Shown: one piece after another, positions 33,030 to 40,467 of the stretch
Layout: every line of letters starts with the position of its first letter
Numbering within the stretch: position 1 is the stretch's first letter
Assembly: GCF_044377035.1 (NCBI RefSeq)
Contig: NZ_JBILJW010000006.1
Coordinates: 92,064-156,063 of the forward strand
Direction of reading: 5' to 3'
Source: Silanimonas sp044377035
GTDB lineage: Bacteria; Pseudomonadota; Gammaproteobacteria; Xanthomonadales; Xanthomonadaceae
Length of the DNA: 64,000 bases
Notes under the pieces: generated by a model
Databases searched by the model: none
The model's input: the letters and a program-made list of their open reading frames with translations, nothing else
What the model was told of the DNA's origin: nothing
Made by a program: the position numbers and the translations under genes

Positions 33030-33760
33030 ACGGCACGCTCGTCATCGCGCGGCGCGAGTTCGCCGCCTATTTCGCCTCGCCGCTCGCAGCGGTTTTCATC
33101 GTGCTGTTCCTGGCCCTTTCTTCGGCGCTGGCCTTCTACCTCGGCGGCTTCTTCGAGCGCGGGCAGGCCGACCTGCAGCCGTTCTTCGCCTTCCACCCGT
33201 GGCTGTACCTGTTCCTCGTGCCCGCGGTGGGCATGCGGCTTTGGGCCGAGGAGCGCAAGAGCGGCACGCTGGAACTGCTGCTCACCTTGCCGATCACGCC
33301 GTGGCAGGCGGTGCTCGGCAAATTCCTCGCAGGCTGGGCCCTGCTGGGCATCGCTCTGGTGCTCACCGCGCCGATGTGGTGGACGGTCAGCTGGCTGGGC
33401 GATCCGGACCACGGTGTCATTGTCGCGAGCTACCTCGGCAGCTGGCTGCTCTCGGGCGCGATGCTCGCCGTCGGTAGCGCCCTCTCGGCACTGACGCGCA
33501 ACCAGGTCGTGGCCTTCGTCGTCACGGTGGTGGTGTGCTTCGCGCTGATGCTCGCCGGACACCCGCTGGTGCAGGACGCCGTGCAGGGCTGGGCGCCGCG
33601 CGACGTGATCGACGCGGTGGCCGCGTTGAGCTTCCTCACCCACGTGCAGTCCATCCAGCGCGGCGTGCTCGACTTGCGCGATGTGCTGTTCTTCCTGCTG
33701 TCGATCGCGGCCTGGCTGTGCGCGACGGTGCTGATCCTCGACGCCAAGAAGGCGGGCTGA
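33026..33760 (+). CDS. ABC-2 transporter permease, GldF-like
   Basis: A 244-aa membrane protein with six predicted helices. ARREFAAYFASPLAAVFIVLFLALS, RLWAEERKSGTLELLLTLPITPWQAVLGKFLAGW and the late FLTHVQSIQRGVLDLRDVLFFL match ABC-2/GldF permeases. Coupled to the ATPase by an ATGA overlap. Substrate unknown. Confidence 0.9.
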   Translation: MNGTLVIARREFAAYFASPLAAVFIVLFLALSSALAFYLGGFFERGQADLQPFFAFHPWLYLFLVPAVGMRLWAEERKSGTLELLLTLPITPWQAVLGKFLAGWALLGIALVLTAPMWWTVSWLGDPDHGVIVASYLGSWLLSGAMLAVGSALSALTRNQVVAFVVTVVVCFALMLAGHPLVQDAVQGWAPRDVIDAVAALSFLTHVQSIQRGVLDLRDVLFFLLSIAAWLCATVLILDAKKAG

Positions 33761-33763
33761 CGC

Positions 33764-35608
33764 ATGGCCATCGCATCCCTCCGCCGCTCCGCCTGGGCCC
33801 TGCCGCTGCTGGCCCTGGCTTTCCTTGCCTTGGTCGGGCTGTCGTCCGTGCTGCTGCGCGGTGCGCGGATCGACCTCACGGCGAATCAGGAGCACACGCT
33901 CTCGCCGGCCACGATCGCCCTCATCGAGGGCATCGAGGAGCCGGTGACGCTCCGCCTCTATTTCTCCGAGCGCTCGGCCGGCGACTTCCCGCAGGTGCGC
34001 GCGTATGCGCAGCGCGTGCGCGAACTGCTGCAGGAGATGGCCGCGCGCTCGAAGGGCCGCCTCGTCGTCGAGGTCATCGACCCGGAGCCGTACTCCGAGC
34101 AGGAAGACCTCGCCGTCGCGCAGGGGCTCACCGCGGTGCCGCTGCCGACCGGAGGCAACTTCTTCTTCGGCATCGTCGGCAGCAACAGCACCGATGGCGA
34201 ACTGCCGATCCCGTTCCTTCAGGCCGAGCGCGAGGCCTTCCTCGAGTACAACCTCGCCAAGCTGGTGTCGGCGCTGACGGTCGAAGAGCGACCCGTGGTG
34301 GCGCTGTTCAGTGGCCTGCCGATGGCCCCCGAGTTCGACCCGGCCACGGGCTCGCCGTCGCCCGGTTGGGTGGTCGACCAGCAGCTGCGCGAACTCTTCG
34401 AACTGCGCCGGCTCCAGCCGGATTTCACTGCGATCGATGCGGACGTCGACCTGCTGATGCTGGTGCATCCGGCCGGCTTGTCCGATGACAGCCTCTACGC
34501 CATCGACCAGTTCGCCCTGCGCGGCGGCCGCGTGCTGGCCTTCGTCGATCCGGACGCGGAGAACGCCGCCCCCGACGATCCGCTCGGTGGCAATGTCGGT
34601 GGCGCGCGTGCCTCCGACCTCGGGCCGCTGCTCGCCGCCTGGGGCGTGGATTTCGATCCGACGCAGGTGGTGGCCGACCCCGGCTCCGCGCTGTCGGTGC
34701 AGACGAGCGAAGGCGGTGCCAACGAGCCGCTGATCACGCTGCTCGGCCTGGACGCCGAGGCGCTGTCGAGCACCGACATCGTCACGGCGCAAATGGAGCT
34801 GATCAATCTCTCCACCGCGGGCGTGCTGAGGCCGCGCGAGGCGGCGACGACCCGCTTCGAGCCGCTGCTCTCGAGTTCCGACCAGAGCGGTGAGCTGCCG
34901 ACCTCGATGCTCGGCACGGTGAGCGCGACGCCGTCGAACCTGCTGCGCGAGTTCCGCGCCAACGGTGGGGCGCGCACGATTGCGGCGCGCGTCAGCGGCC
35001 CATCCGCGACGGCCTTCCCGCAGCGCGGCGGCGACGGGCACCTCGCGGCCAGCGCCAGCGACCTGCAGCTCATCCTCGTCGCCGACACCGACCTGTTGGC
35101 GGACCCGTTCTGGGTGAACGTGGCGCCGGGGCCGGGTGGCTTCAGCGAGCCCTTCGCCAACAACGGGGATCTTGTCTACAACGCGGTCGAGAACCTGAGC
35201 GGGCAGGCGGGTCTGATCGGCCTCCGTACCCGCGCCGTCGCCAGCCGTCCCTTCCATCGCGTGCAGGCCCTGCGCCGCAGCGCCGAGCAGCAGTTCCTGC
35301 AGACCGAGCGGTCCCTCCAGCAGCGGCTCTCGGAGCTCGAACAGCAGCTCGGCGAACTGCAACGCGGCGAGGACGGCGCACCGGCGCTGGGCGCCGAACA
35401 GCAGGCCGAGCTTGAGCGCTTCCAGCAGGAGAAGATCGACGTCCGCCTGCAGCTCCGCGAAGTGCAGCGCCAGCTCAATGCCGACATCGACGCACTGTCG
35501 ATGACCCTGCGCATGGTGAACATCGTGCTGGTGCCGGCCTTCGTGGCCTTCCTGTTCCTGATCGGCGGCCTGTGGCGGTTGCAGCGCCGGCGTCGCCCCG
35601 CCGCGTGA
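33764..35608 (+). CDS. GldG-like ABC accessory membrane protein
   Basis: A 614-aa protein with one N-terminal helix (LPLLALAFLALVGLSSVLL), a long periplasmic domain of the DUF7088/GldG-like type starting RIDLTANQEHTLSPATIALI, and a C-terminal coiled coil (about residues 490-580) before a final helix (VLVPAFVAFLFLIGGLW). The coiled coil is Gln/Glu-rich. It starts 3 nt after the permease and overlaps the lipoprotein gene by one base. It is thought to act as a periplasmic component of the ABC-2 exporter; no catalytic residues are visible. Confidence 0.86.
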   Translation: MAIASLRRSAWALPLLALAFLALVGLSSVLLRGARIDLTANQEHTLSPATIALIEGIEEPVTLRLYFSERSAGDFPQVRAYAQRVRELLQEMAARSKGRLVVEVIDPEPYSEQEDLAVAQGLTAVPLPTGGNFFFGIVGSNSTDGELPIPFLQAEREAFLEYNLAKLVSALTVEERPVVALFSGLPMAPEFDPATGSPSPGWVVDQQLRELFELRRLQPDFTAIDADVDLLMLVHPAGLSDDSLYAIDQFALRGGRVLAFVDPDAENAAPDDPLGGNVGGARASDLGPLLAAWGVDFDPTQVVADPGSALSVQTSEGGANEPLITLLGLDAEALSSTDIVTAQMELINLSTAGVLRPREAATTRFEPLLSSSDQSGELPTSMLGTVSATPSNLLREFRANGGARTIAARVSGPSATAFPQRGGDGHLAASASDLQLILVADTDLLADPFWVNVAPGPGGFSEPFANNGDLVYNAVENLSGQAGLIGLRTRAVASRPFHRVQALRRSAEQQFLQTERSLQQRLSELEQQLGELQRGEDGAPALGAEQQAELERFQQEKIDVRLQLREVQRQLNADIDALSMTLRMVNIVLVPAFVAFLFLIGGLWRLQRRRRPAA

Positions 35609-36528
35609 TGCGCGGACTGGCGTCCGCCGCGGCGGCGCTCCTGGGGCTTTCGGCCTGCTCAAGCGAGCCTGCAGCGCCGGAGGTCCTGGTGCCGGGTTTG
35701 GCGAAGGCCCTGCCGGCGCTCTCGGAAGTCCGGCTGCAGCAGGGCGACGCCTCGCTGGTGTTCGAACGCCAAGGCGAGGAATGGCGCATCCGCGACGCCG
35801 CATGGCGTGCCGATCGCCGCTGGCTGCAACCGCTGCTGTTGGGGCTGGCCAATGCGCGCTGCGATGAGGCGAGGACGGCCGATCCGGCGCGCTTCGGGCG
35901 CATCGGCGTGGCTTGGCCGTCGGAGTCGGAGGCTTCGCCCGATGGTGCCTTCGCGCGGCCGACCGGCCGATTGAACCTGACCATCGAGGGCCGCGAGGTG
36001 TCGGTCGTCATCGGCTACCCGCAGGCGCGCGGCGGCACGTATGTGCGCGTCGAAGGCGCGCCGCACAGCTGCCTCAGCGCGGCCACGTTGCGCTTGCCGG
36101 CACGGGTTTCGGAATGGTTCGACCCGCAGCTCTGGCGGATTCCGACGGAACGCGTGACCGCGGTGGTGGTGGAGGATCCGGGAGCGGCCGCGCTGCGGCT
36201 CGTGCCCGGCGAGGGTGGCTTCCGGCCGGAGGGCGCGATCGTCGCCCTGACCCCGGACGCGGATGCGCTGGCCTCGGCGCTTGCTGCCCCGCGGCAGCTC
36301 GATCTCCGCGCTGCAGGCAGCGCCGAGCCAACGCGCGTGCTGCGCCTTGAAGGCGAGGGCGACCTCGCCTACGCCTTGGCCGTCTGGCGCGAAGGCGAGG
36401 CGACCTGGGCGCGTGTGCTCGCCGCACCGGCGGGGGAGTCCTCGTGGTACGCGGGGCGCGAGTTCCGCCTGCCGGAGGACGTTGCCGCCCCGCTCTGGGC
36501 GGACCGTGGCACGCTCGGCGCTCCCTGA
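35608..36528 (+). CDS. Lipoprotein, DUF4340-like
   Basis: A 306-aa protein with a lipobox (GLSAC, modified C17) after MRGLASAAAALLGLSAC. It has the DUF4340 style of small beta modules: LVFERQGEEWRIRDAAWRADRRWLQPLLLGLANARC and IEGREVSVVIGYPQARGGTYVRVEG. DUF4340 proteins often close GldA-F-G-like operons, as here. ATG 35608 shares a base with the previous stop. Predicted to be anchored in the envelope; function unknown. Confidence 0.8.
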   Translation: MRGLASAAAALLGLSACSSEPAAPEVLVPGLAKALPALSEVRLQQGDASLVFERQGEEWRIRDAAWRADRRWLQPLLLGLANARCDEARTADPARFGRIGVAWPSESEASPDGAFARPTGRLNLTIEGREVSVVIGYPQARGGTYVRVEGAPHSCLSAATLRLPARVSEWFDPQLWRIPTERVTAVVVEDPGAAALRLVPGEGGFRPEGAIVALTPDADALASALAAPRQLDLRAAGSAEPTRVLRLEGEGDLAYALAVWREGEATWARVLAAPAGESSWYAGREFRLPEDVAAPLWADRGTLGAP

Positions 36529-36540
36529 CGGAGGCGCGCC

Positions 36541-37209
36541 ATGGCCCGTGGTTTCGATCTCGAAGAGGCAACCGCCCATCTCGCCAAGCGCGATCGCGCG
36601 CTGGCGAAGTGGATGAAACGCATCGGGCCGCTTGAGATGGATGGCTGGCGCAAGCCGTTCGACACCGTCGACGCGCTGTCGCGTTCGATCCTCTACCAGC
36701 AGCTTTCCGGCAAGGCCGCGGCGACCATCGTCTCGCGCGTGGAAGCGGCCGCGGGCTCGCGCAAACTGGTGCCGGTGGCCTTGGCCCGGCTGGATGACGC
36801 GGCGCTGCGCGCCTGCGGGGTGTCGGGAAACAAGGTGCTGGCCCTGCGCGACCTCTGCCGTCGCGCCGAGGCCGGCGAGGTGCCGGCCGCTCGCGCTCTG
36901 CCCAAGGTGGACGACGCGACCCTGATCGAGCAGCTCACCGCGGTGCGCGGCATTGGCCGCTGGACCGTCGAGATGCTGCTGATCTTCCGCCTTGGCCGTC
37001 CCGACGTGCTGCCGGTGGACGACCTCGGCGTGCGCAAGGGCGCCCAGGTGCTTGATGGCCTCGAGGTCGTGCCGACGCCGAAGGCCTTGTTGGCGCGTGG
37101 CGCGGACTGGGGGCCTCACCGGACCTTGGCCAGCCTGTACCTGTGGCGCATCGCCGACGGCGAAGGCGTGGTCGAGCCGGCGAAGAAGGTCAAGCGCTCG
37201 CAGGGTTGA
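36541..37209 (+). CDS. DNA-3-methyladenine glycosylase II-like (AlkA family, HhH-GPD)
   Basis: A 222-aa base-excision glycosylase without the extra N-terminal domain of E. coli AlkA. ILYQQLSGKAAATIVSRV is the core helix, LTAVRGIGRWTVEMLLIFRLGRPDVLPVDDLGVRKG has the helix-hairpin-helix plus the catalytic Asp (D161 by position), and LASLYLWRI follows. It probably removes alkylated purines. It follows the ABC operon after 12 nt, so it may share transcription. The 3' end overlaps the convergent VanY-like gene by 20 bp. Confidence 0.92.
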   Translation: MARGFDLEEATAHLAKRDRALAKWMKRIGPLEMDGWRKPFDTVDALSRSILYQQLSGKAAATIVSRVEAAAGSRKLVPVALARLDDAALRACGVSGNKVLALRDLCRRAEAGEVPAARALPKVDDATLIEQLTAVRGIGRWTVEMLLIFRLGRPDVLPVDDLGVRKGAQVLDGLEVVPTPKALLARGADWGPHRTLASLYLWRIADGEGVVEPAKKVKRSQG

Positions 37210-38002
37210 GCCAGCACCAGTGCCAGGGCTCGTAAGTGATTCCGTGCGGGTTGCCGCGCGGGTAGCTCAAGCCGAAACCGAAGCGTTCGGAATGCTGCTG
37301 CAGCCAGGCGAACGCGGGCGTGTGTTCGAAGCTTTCCTCGGCCGGCGGCTCGCCGGGCGTGCCGATGTCGAGGGCGCGGCCGCTGTGGTGCTCGGAATGC
37401 CCGGGCGCGGCATTGACGTGCAGGATCTCGTCGAGCGACAGCCCACGCGCGAATTTCCGCTCGAAGATCCCGCGCTGGTAGGCGTGGCCGCGGAAGCCGG
37501 AAATCGCCTCCAGGACGATGCCATCCTGCCGCGCCGCTTCGCGCATGGCCTGCCACGCCCGCGAGGCCGGGGCGAGCAGCCACAGGGCGCGCTGCCAACG
37601 GTCGCGTCCGGCGAAGGCGAGCAGCCGCGGTTCCTCATGGAAGGGCAGGCCGCTGGTCTCGGCGTAGTCTGCGGCGAGCCCCATTGCCGTGTTGGCTTCG
37701 TGTACCGCGTCACCCGGAAGCGTGCCCCGCGCGGCGATCAATGCCGCGGGCTCGCGCGCATCGAGCACGGCCGTCGCGGCAATGGCGGCTTCGAGGCCCG
37801 GTTCGCGCCAAAGCGCTGGAACCAGGGGGACGAGTTCAGCTGGACCGAGCGCCGCGAGGAAACGGCCGTCGCGCTTGCGCCGAAGGACGAGGTCGGCGCC
37901 TGCGATGAGGCGCGCGTCGGCGCTCGACCGCGCACGGCACAGCGTCGCGGGCCAGAGTTCGATGTCCGGCGTATTGACGAGGAAGCGGGGCAGGACGCGC
38001 AT
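37190..38002 (-). CDS. VanY-like D-alanyl-D-alanine carboxypeptidase
   Basis: A 270-aa protein of the peptidase M15B family. SGFRGHAYQ, PGHSEHHSGRALDIGTP and the C-terminal YEPWHWCWL carry the zinc ligands and catalytic Glu. The N-terminal half (about 130 residues) is not recognisable and lacks a signal peptide or anchor. It starts 9 nt after the stop of the Arc-like gene, so it is likely the last gene of that operon. It may trim peptidoglycan stem peptides, but how it reaches the periplasm is unclear. Confidence 0.85.
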   Translation of the reverse strand: MRVLPRFLVNTPDIELWPATLCRARSSADARLIAGADLVLRRKRDGRFLAALGPAELVPLVPALWREPGLEAAIAATAVLDAREPAALIAARGTLPGDAVHEANTAMGLAADYAETSGLPFHEEPRLLAFAGRDRWQRALWLLAPASRAWQAMREAARQDGIVLEAISGFRGHAYQRGIFERKFARGLSLDEILHVNAAPGHSEHHSGRALDIGTPGEPPAEESFEHTPAFAWLQQHSERFGFGLSYPRGNPHGITYEPWHWCWLNPASA

Positions 38003-38011
38003 GGGCGCAGT

Positions 38012-38197
38012 CTATTCGCCGTCCGCGGCGCCGTCGTCCATCGGGGGTTTCGGCAGCCGTCCGGCTTTCCTCAACGCCTCGCGCAGCACGTACTCGATCT
38101 GGGCGTTCACCGAGCGCAACTCATCGTCGGCCCAGCGCTGGACGGCGTCCAGCACCGGGGCGGAGATGCGCAGCGGATAGGCTTTCTTCTCGCTCAC
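38012..38197 (-). CDS. Arc-like ribbon-helix-helix protein
   Basis: A 61-aa protein. KKAYPLRISAPVLDAVQRWADDELRSVNAQIEYVLREALRKAG matches the Arc/MetJ fold: a beta strand (YPLRIS), helix A and helix B with NAQIEYVLREAL. It may bind DNA as a dimer and could regulate its own operon through the palindrome at 39435. It overlaps the upstream membrane protein gene (ATGA). An antitoxin role is not supported because no toxin-like partner is adjacent. Confidence 0.8.
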   Translation of the reverse strand: MSEKKAYPLRISAPVLDAVQRWADDELRSVNAQIEYVLREALRKAGRLPKPPMDDGAADGE

Positions 38198-38514
38198 TTC
38201 GAGACGAACCGCGAGAGCCCGAACAGCAGCCGGACGACCACCAGACCGACGAGTACGACGAGCCCCAGCGTGGCGACGAGGATCTGGCCCTCGGGCAGGA
38301 AGGCCACGACGCCGGCGAATGGCACGTGCAGCAAGCCGAGCAGGATCAGCGACTGGCCGACGAATCGGCCGAGGCCGGCCGGGTCGCGGACCTTTTTCGG
38401 GTCCACGCCGGCCAGCAGGTGCAGGGCGCGGCCGCTGCGGAAATAGAAGCCGATCACCAACAGCGGCGCGGCGGCGACGAGCACGACCAGGGCGGCAAGC
38501 ATCTGTTCGTTCAT
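38194..38514 (-). CDS. Small membrane protein, DUF3784-like
   Basis: A 106-aa protein with three predicted helices (about residues 6-24, 51-69 and 77-98) and an intervening hydrophilic segment RSGRALHLLAGVDPKKVRDPAGLGRFVG that resembles DUF3784. It lies 8 bp after the SPFH gene and overlaps the Arc-like gene start. Function unknown; membership of the SPFH unit is suggested by the tight packing. Confidence 0.75.
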   Translation of the reverse strand: MNEQMLAALVVLVAAAPLLVIGFYFRSGRALHLLAGVDPKKVRDPAGLGRFVGQSLILLGLLHVPFAGVVAFLPEGQILVATLGLVVLVGLVVVRLLFGLSRFVSK

Positions 38515-38522
38515 GGCGGGCC

Positions 38523-39404
38523 TCAGTGGTGCAGGGTGCCGGTGTTCACCACCGGCTGCGTGCCGCGTTCGCTGCACAGCACCACGAGCAGGTTCGACAC
38601 CATGGCCGCCTTGCGCTCCTCGTCCAGCTGGATCTTGCCGGCATGGTCGAGCTGTTCCAGCGCCATGTGCACCATGCCGACCGCGCCTTCGACGATGCGG
38701 CTGCGTGCGGCGATGATCGCCGCGGCCTGCTGGCGCTGCAGCATGGCCTGGGCGATCTCCGGCGCGTAGGCGAGGTGGCTGATGCGGGCTTCCAGCACGG
38801 TCACGCCGGCGGCGCCGAGGCGTTCCTGGATCTCTTCCTTCAGATGCTGGTTGATCTCGGTGGCGTGGCTGCGCAGCGCGATCTGCGTGTTCGCACCGCT
38901 GCCGTCGTGGCCGTCGTACGGGTAGCTGGTCGCCATCTGGCGCAGCGCGGCTTCCGACTGCACATGCACGAAATTCTCGTAGTCGTCGACCTGGAACACG
39001 GCCTCGGCGGTGTCGTGCACCTGCCAGACCACGACCGCGGCGATCTCGATCGGGGAGCCTTCCAAGTCGTTGACCTTGAGCTTGCTGGATTCGAAGTTGC
39101 GCACGCGCAGCGACACGGGCTTCTTCGAGTAGAACGGGTTGGCCCACTTCAGGCCGGAATCGCGCGCGGTGCCGACGTAGCGGCCGAAGAGCTGGAGCAC
39201 CACGCCGTTGTTCGGCTGCACCATGAAGAAACCGCACCACAGAAGGACGATGACAAGGGTGCCGAGGCCATTCAGCGCGATCAATCCGCCCGGCACGTCC
39301 ATGCCATCCAAAGTGGGGAAGGCGGCGAAGTTGGCCAGGCTCAGGACCAGCAACGCCAGCAGCATCGGGACGCCGGGAAGGGGGGAATGGACGCGTTCGT
39401 TCAT
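38523..39404 (-). CDS. SPFH/Band 7 domain membrane protein
   Basis: A 293-aa protein with two N-terminal hydrophobic stretches (residues about 13-30 and 40-62) followed by an SPFH domain: FMVQPNNGVVLQLFGRYVGTARDSGLKWANPFYSKKPVSLRVRNFE, WQVHDTAEAVFQVDDY and SEAALRQMATSY. A helical segment EEIQERLGAAGVTVLEARISHLAYAPEIAQAMLQRQQAAAIIAARS completes a stomatin/prohibitin layout. It probably forms membrane scaffolds. ATG 39404 has GGAG upstream. First gene of a four-gene unit with a palindromic promoter. Confidence 0.92.
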   Translation of the reverse strand: MNERVHSPLPGVPMLLALLVLSLANFAAFPTLDGMDVPGGLIALNGLGTLVIVLLWCGFFMVQPNNGVVLQLFGRYVGTARDSGLKWANPFYSKKPVSLRVRNFESSKLKVNDLEGSPIEIAAVVVWQVHDTAEAVFQVDDYENFVHVQSEAALRQMATSYPYDGHDGSGANTQIALRSHATEINQHLKEEIQERLGAAGVTVLEARISHLAYAPEIAQAMLQRQQAAAIIAARSRIVEGAVGMVHMALEQLDHAGKIQLDEERKAAMVSNLLVVLCSERGTQPVVNTGTLHH

Positions 39405-39430
39405 GGTCGGGCTCCGGGAATGGCCTGATC

Positions 39431-39459
39431 ATCTGATATCAATTTGATATCTTCGTCAA
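39431..39459 (-). promoter_or_regulatory. SPFH operon promoter with a perfect 8+1+8 operator-like palindrome
   Basis: GATATCAA-T-TTGATATC (39435-39451). On the minus strand TTGACG (39459-39454) is a good -35 and TATCAG (39438-39433) a possible -10, with 15-nt spacing, so the palindrome fills the spacer. This is the classical repressor position. The repressor is unknown; the Arc-like protein of the operon is a candidate. Confidence 0.55.
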
Positions 39460-40373
39460 GGGGCGTCCAAAGGGAAGTGGATCAGCGGGCTGGGGCGCTG
39501 CTCGCCGGCCACCCACAGCTGCCGCCCGTCCAGCGAGTAGCCCATCGCCTCGGCCTGGGGCATCCAAGCGAAATCGAGCCGTTGCGGATTCGACAGGGCG
39601 CCCGACCAGCCCGCCCCCGACCCGCGCCGGTACAGGTAGACCGCCTGGTAGTTGAGGACGGCGAGGGTGCGGCCATCCGGGCTGAGGTCGGCGGCGGTCA
39701 CCTGCGATCGGTAGCGCCCGTAGACGGGGTTCTGCGTGAGTTCGGCGGCGCTGGGTTGGGCGATGCCCCTCAGGCGGCCGACGCGTCGGGCGGTCTGCAG
39801 GCCCTCCCGCGCGGGACGGAGGGCGACACGGAACAGCTCGGGCGGCACGCGCTTCTTCGAGACCAGCAGCACCTCGCCAGCGGCGGCATCGACCGCCACC
39901 GCTTCGCAATCGCGGGCGCCGTCCGGCCAGCGGAAACGCAGCGTCCATGACGGCGTGACGCGCATGCCGTCCGTCACCACGGCCGGTTCCTCGACGACCA
40001 CGAGCTCGAGGGTGCGGCGCAGCCCGCCGTTGTCGCCGGTGTCGGCCACCAGCAGGTAGCGCTTGCCATCGAGATCGAAGGCGGCGAGGTCTTCCCAATC
40101 GACGTTGCGCACGCCTTCGAGGGTGATGCTGGCCAACCGTGTGCCCGCGGCCGACATCAGGTGCAGCTCGGGCGCATGGCCGCTGTCGTTGTTGACCCAG
40201 AAGCTGCCCGGCCGGGCGCGCGAAGCGGCAAACCCACTGGTTTCGGACAGGCGCGCATCCGCCATGACGCCACTGATCACCGGGGCGGGGGTGGTCGGTG
40301 CCGCGGTCGCGGCCCACAGTGGAGCGACGCTGCCGAGCATCGGCAGCAAGAGGGTCAGGATTCGTCGGGACAT
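39456..40373 (-). CDS. Secreted beta-propeller-like protein, unknown function
   Basis: A 305-aa protein with a signal peptide (MSRRILTLLLPMLGSVAPLWA). It is built of repeating strands with motifs such as NVDWEDLAAFDLDGKRYLLVADTGDNGG, RDCEAVAVDAAAGEVLLVSKKR and ADLSPDGRTLAVLNYQAVYLYRR, and ends with EAMGYSLDGRQLWVAGEQRPSPLI. These resemble SdiA-regulated or phytase-like propellers; a phosphoesterase role is possible but not shown. ATG 40373 is chosen over 40388 to give a clean signal peptide. Divergent from purT. Confidence 0.7.
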   Translation of the reverse strand: MSRRILTLLLPMLGSVAPLWAATAAPTTPAPVISGVMADARLSETSGFAASRARPGSFWVNNDSGHAPELHLMSAAGTRLASITLEGVRNVDWEDLAAFDLDGKRYLLVADTGDNGGLRRTLELVVVEEPAVVTDGMRVTPSWTLRFRWPDGARDCEAVAVDAAAGEVLLVSKKRVPPELFRVALRPAREGLQTARRVGRLRGIAQPSAAELTQNPVYGRYRSQVTAADLSPDGRTLAVLNYQAVYLYRRGSGAGWSGALSNPQRLDFAWMPQAEAMGYSLDGRQLWVAGEQRPSPLIHFPLDAP

Positions 40374-40434
40374 CGGGTGGTTTTCCAATCAGGCCAGCAT
40401 GCCCAGTGGTGCCCGGGGCGACAAGCCGTGCCGG

Positions 40435-40440
40435 TAGAAT
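40435..40440 (+). promoter_or_regulatory. Probable -10 of the purT promoter
   Basis: TAGAAT followed by TCGCGCC, 27 nt before ATG 40468. Same motif class as hutU and accD sites. The -35 is not convincing. Confidence 0.55.
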
Positions 40441-40467
40441 TCGCGCCTCGCCTCACAGGAATCCACG

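Noticed and set aside
32351..35803. A 1150-aa minus-strand open frame opposite the ABC/GldG genes
   Set aside because: Antisense shadow of four genes with clear motifs; residues reflect codon-bias mirror composition, with no recognisable domain or ribosome site.
38012..38197. Arc-like protein considered as an antitoxin of a toxin-antitoxin pair
   Set aside because: Neighbours are a membrane protein and a peptidase of the M15 family, not RelE/VapC/HicA-like toxins.
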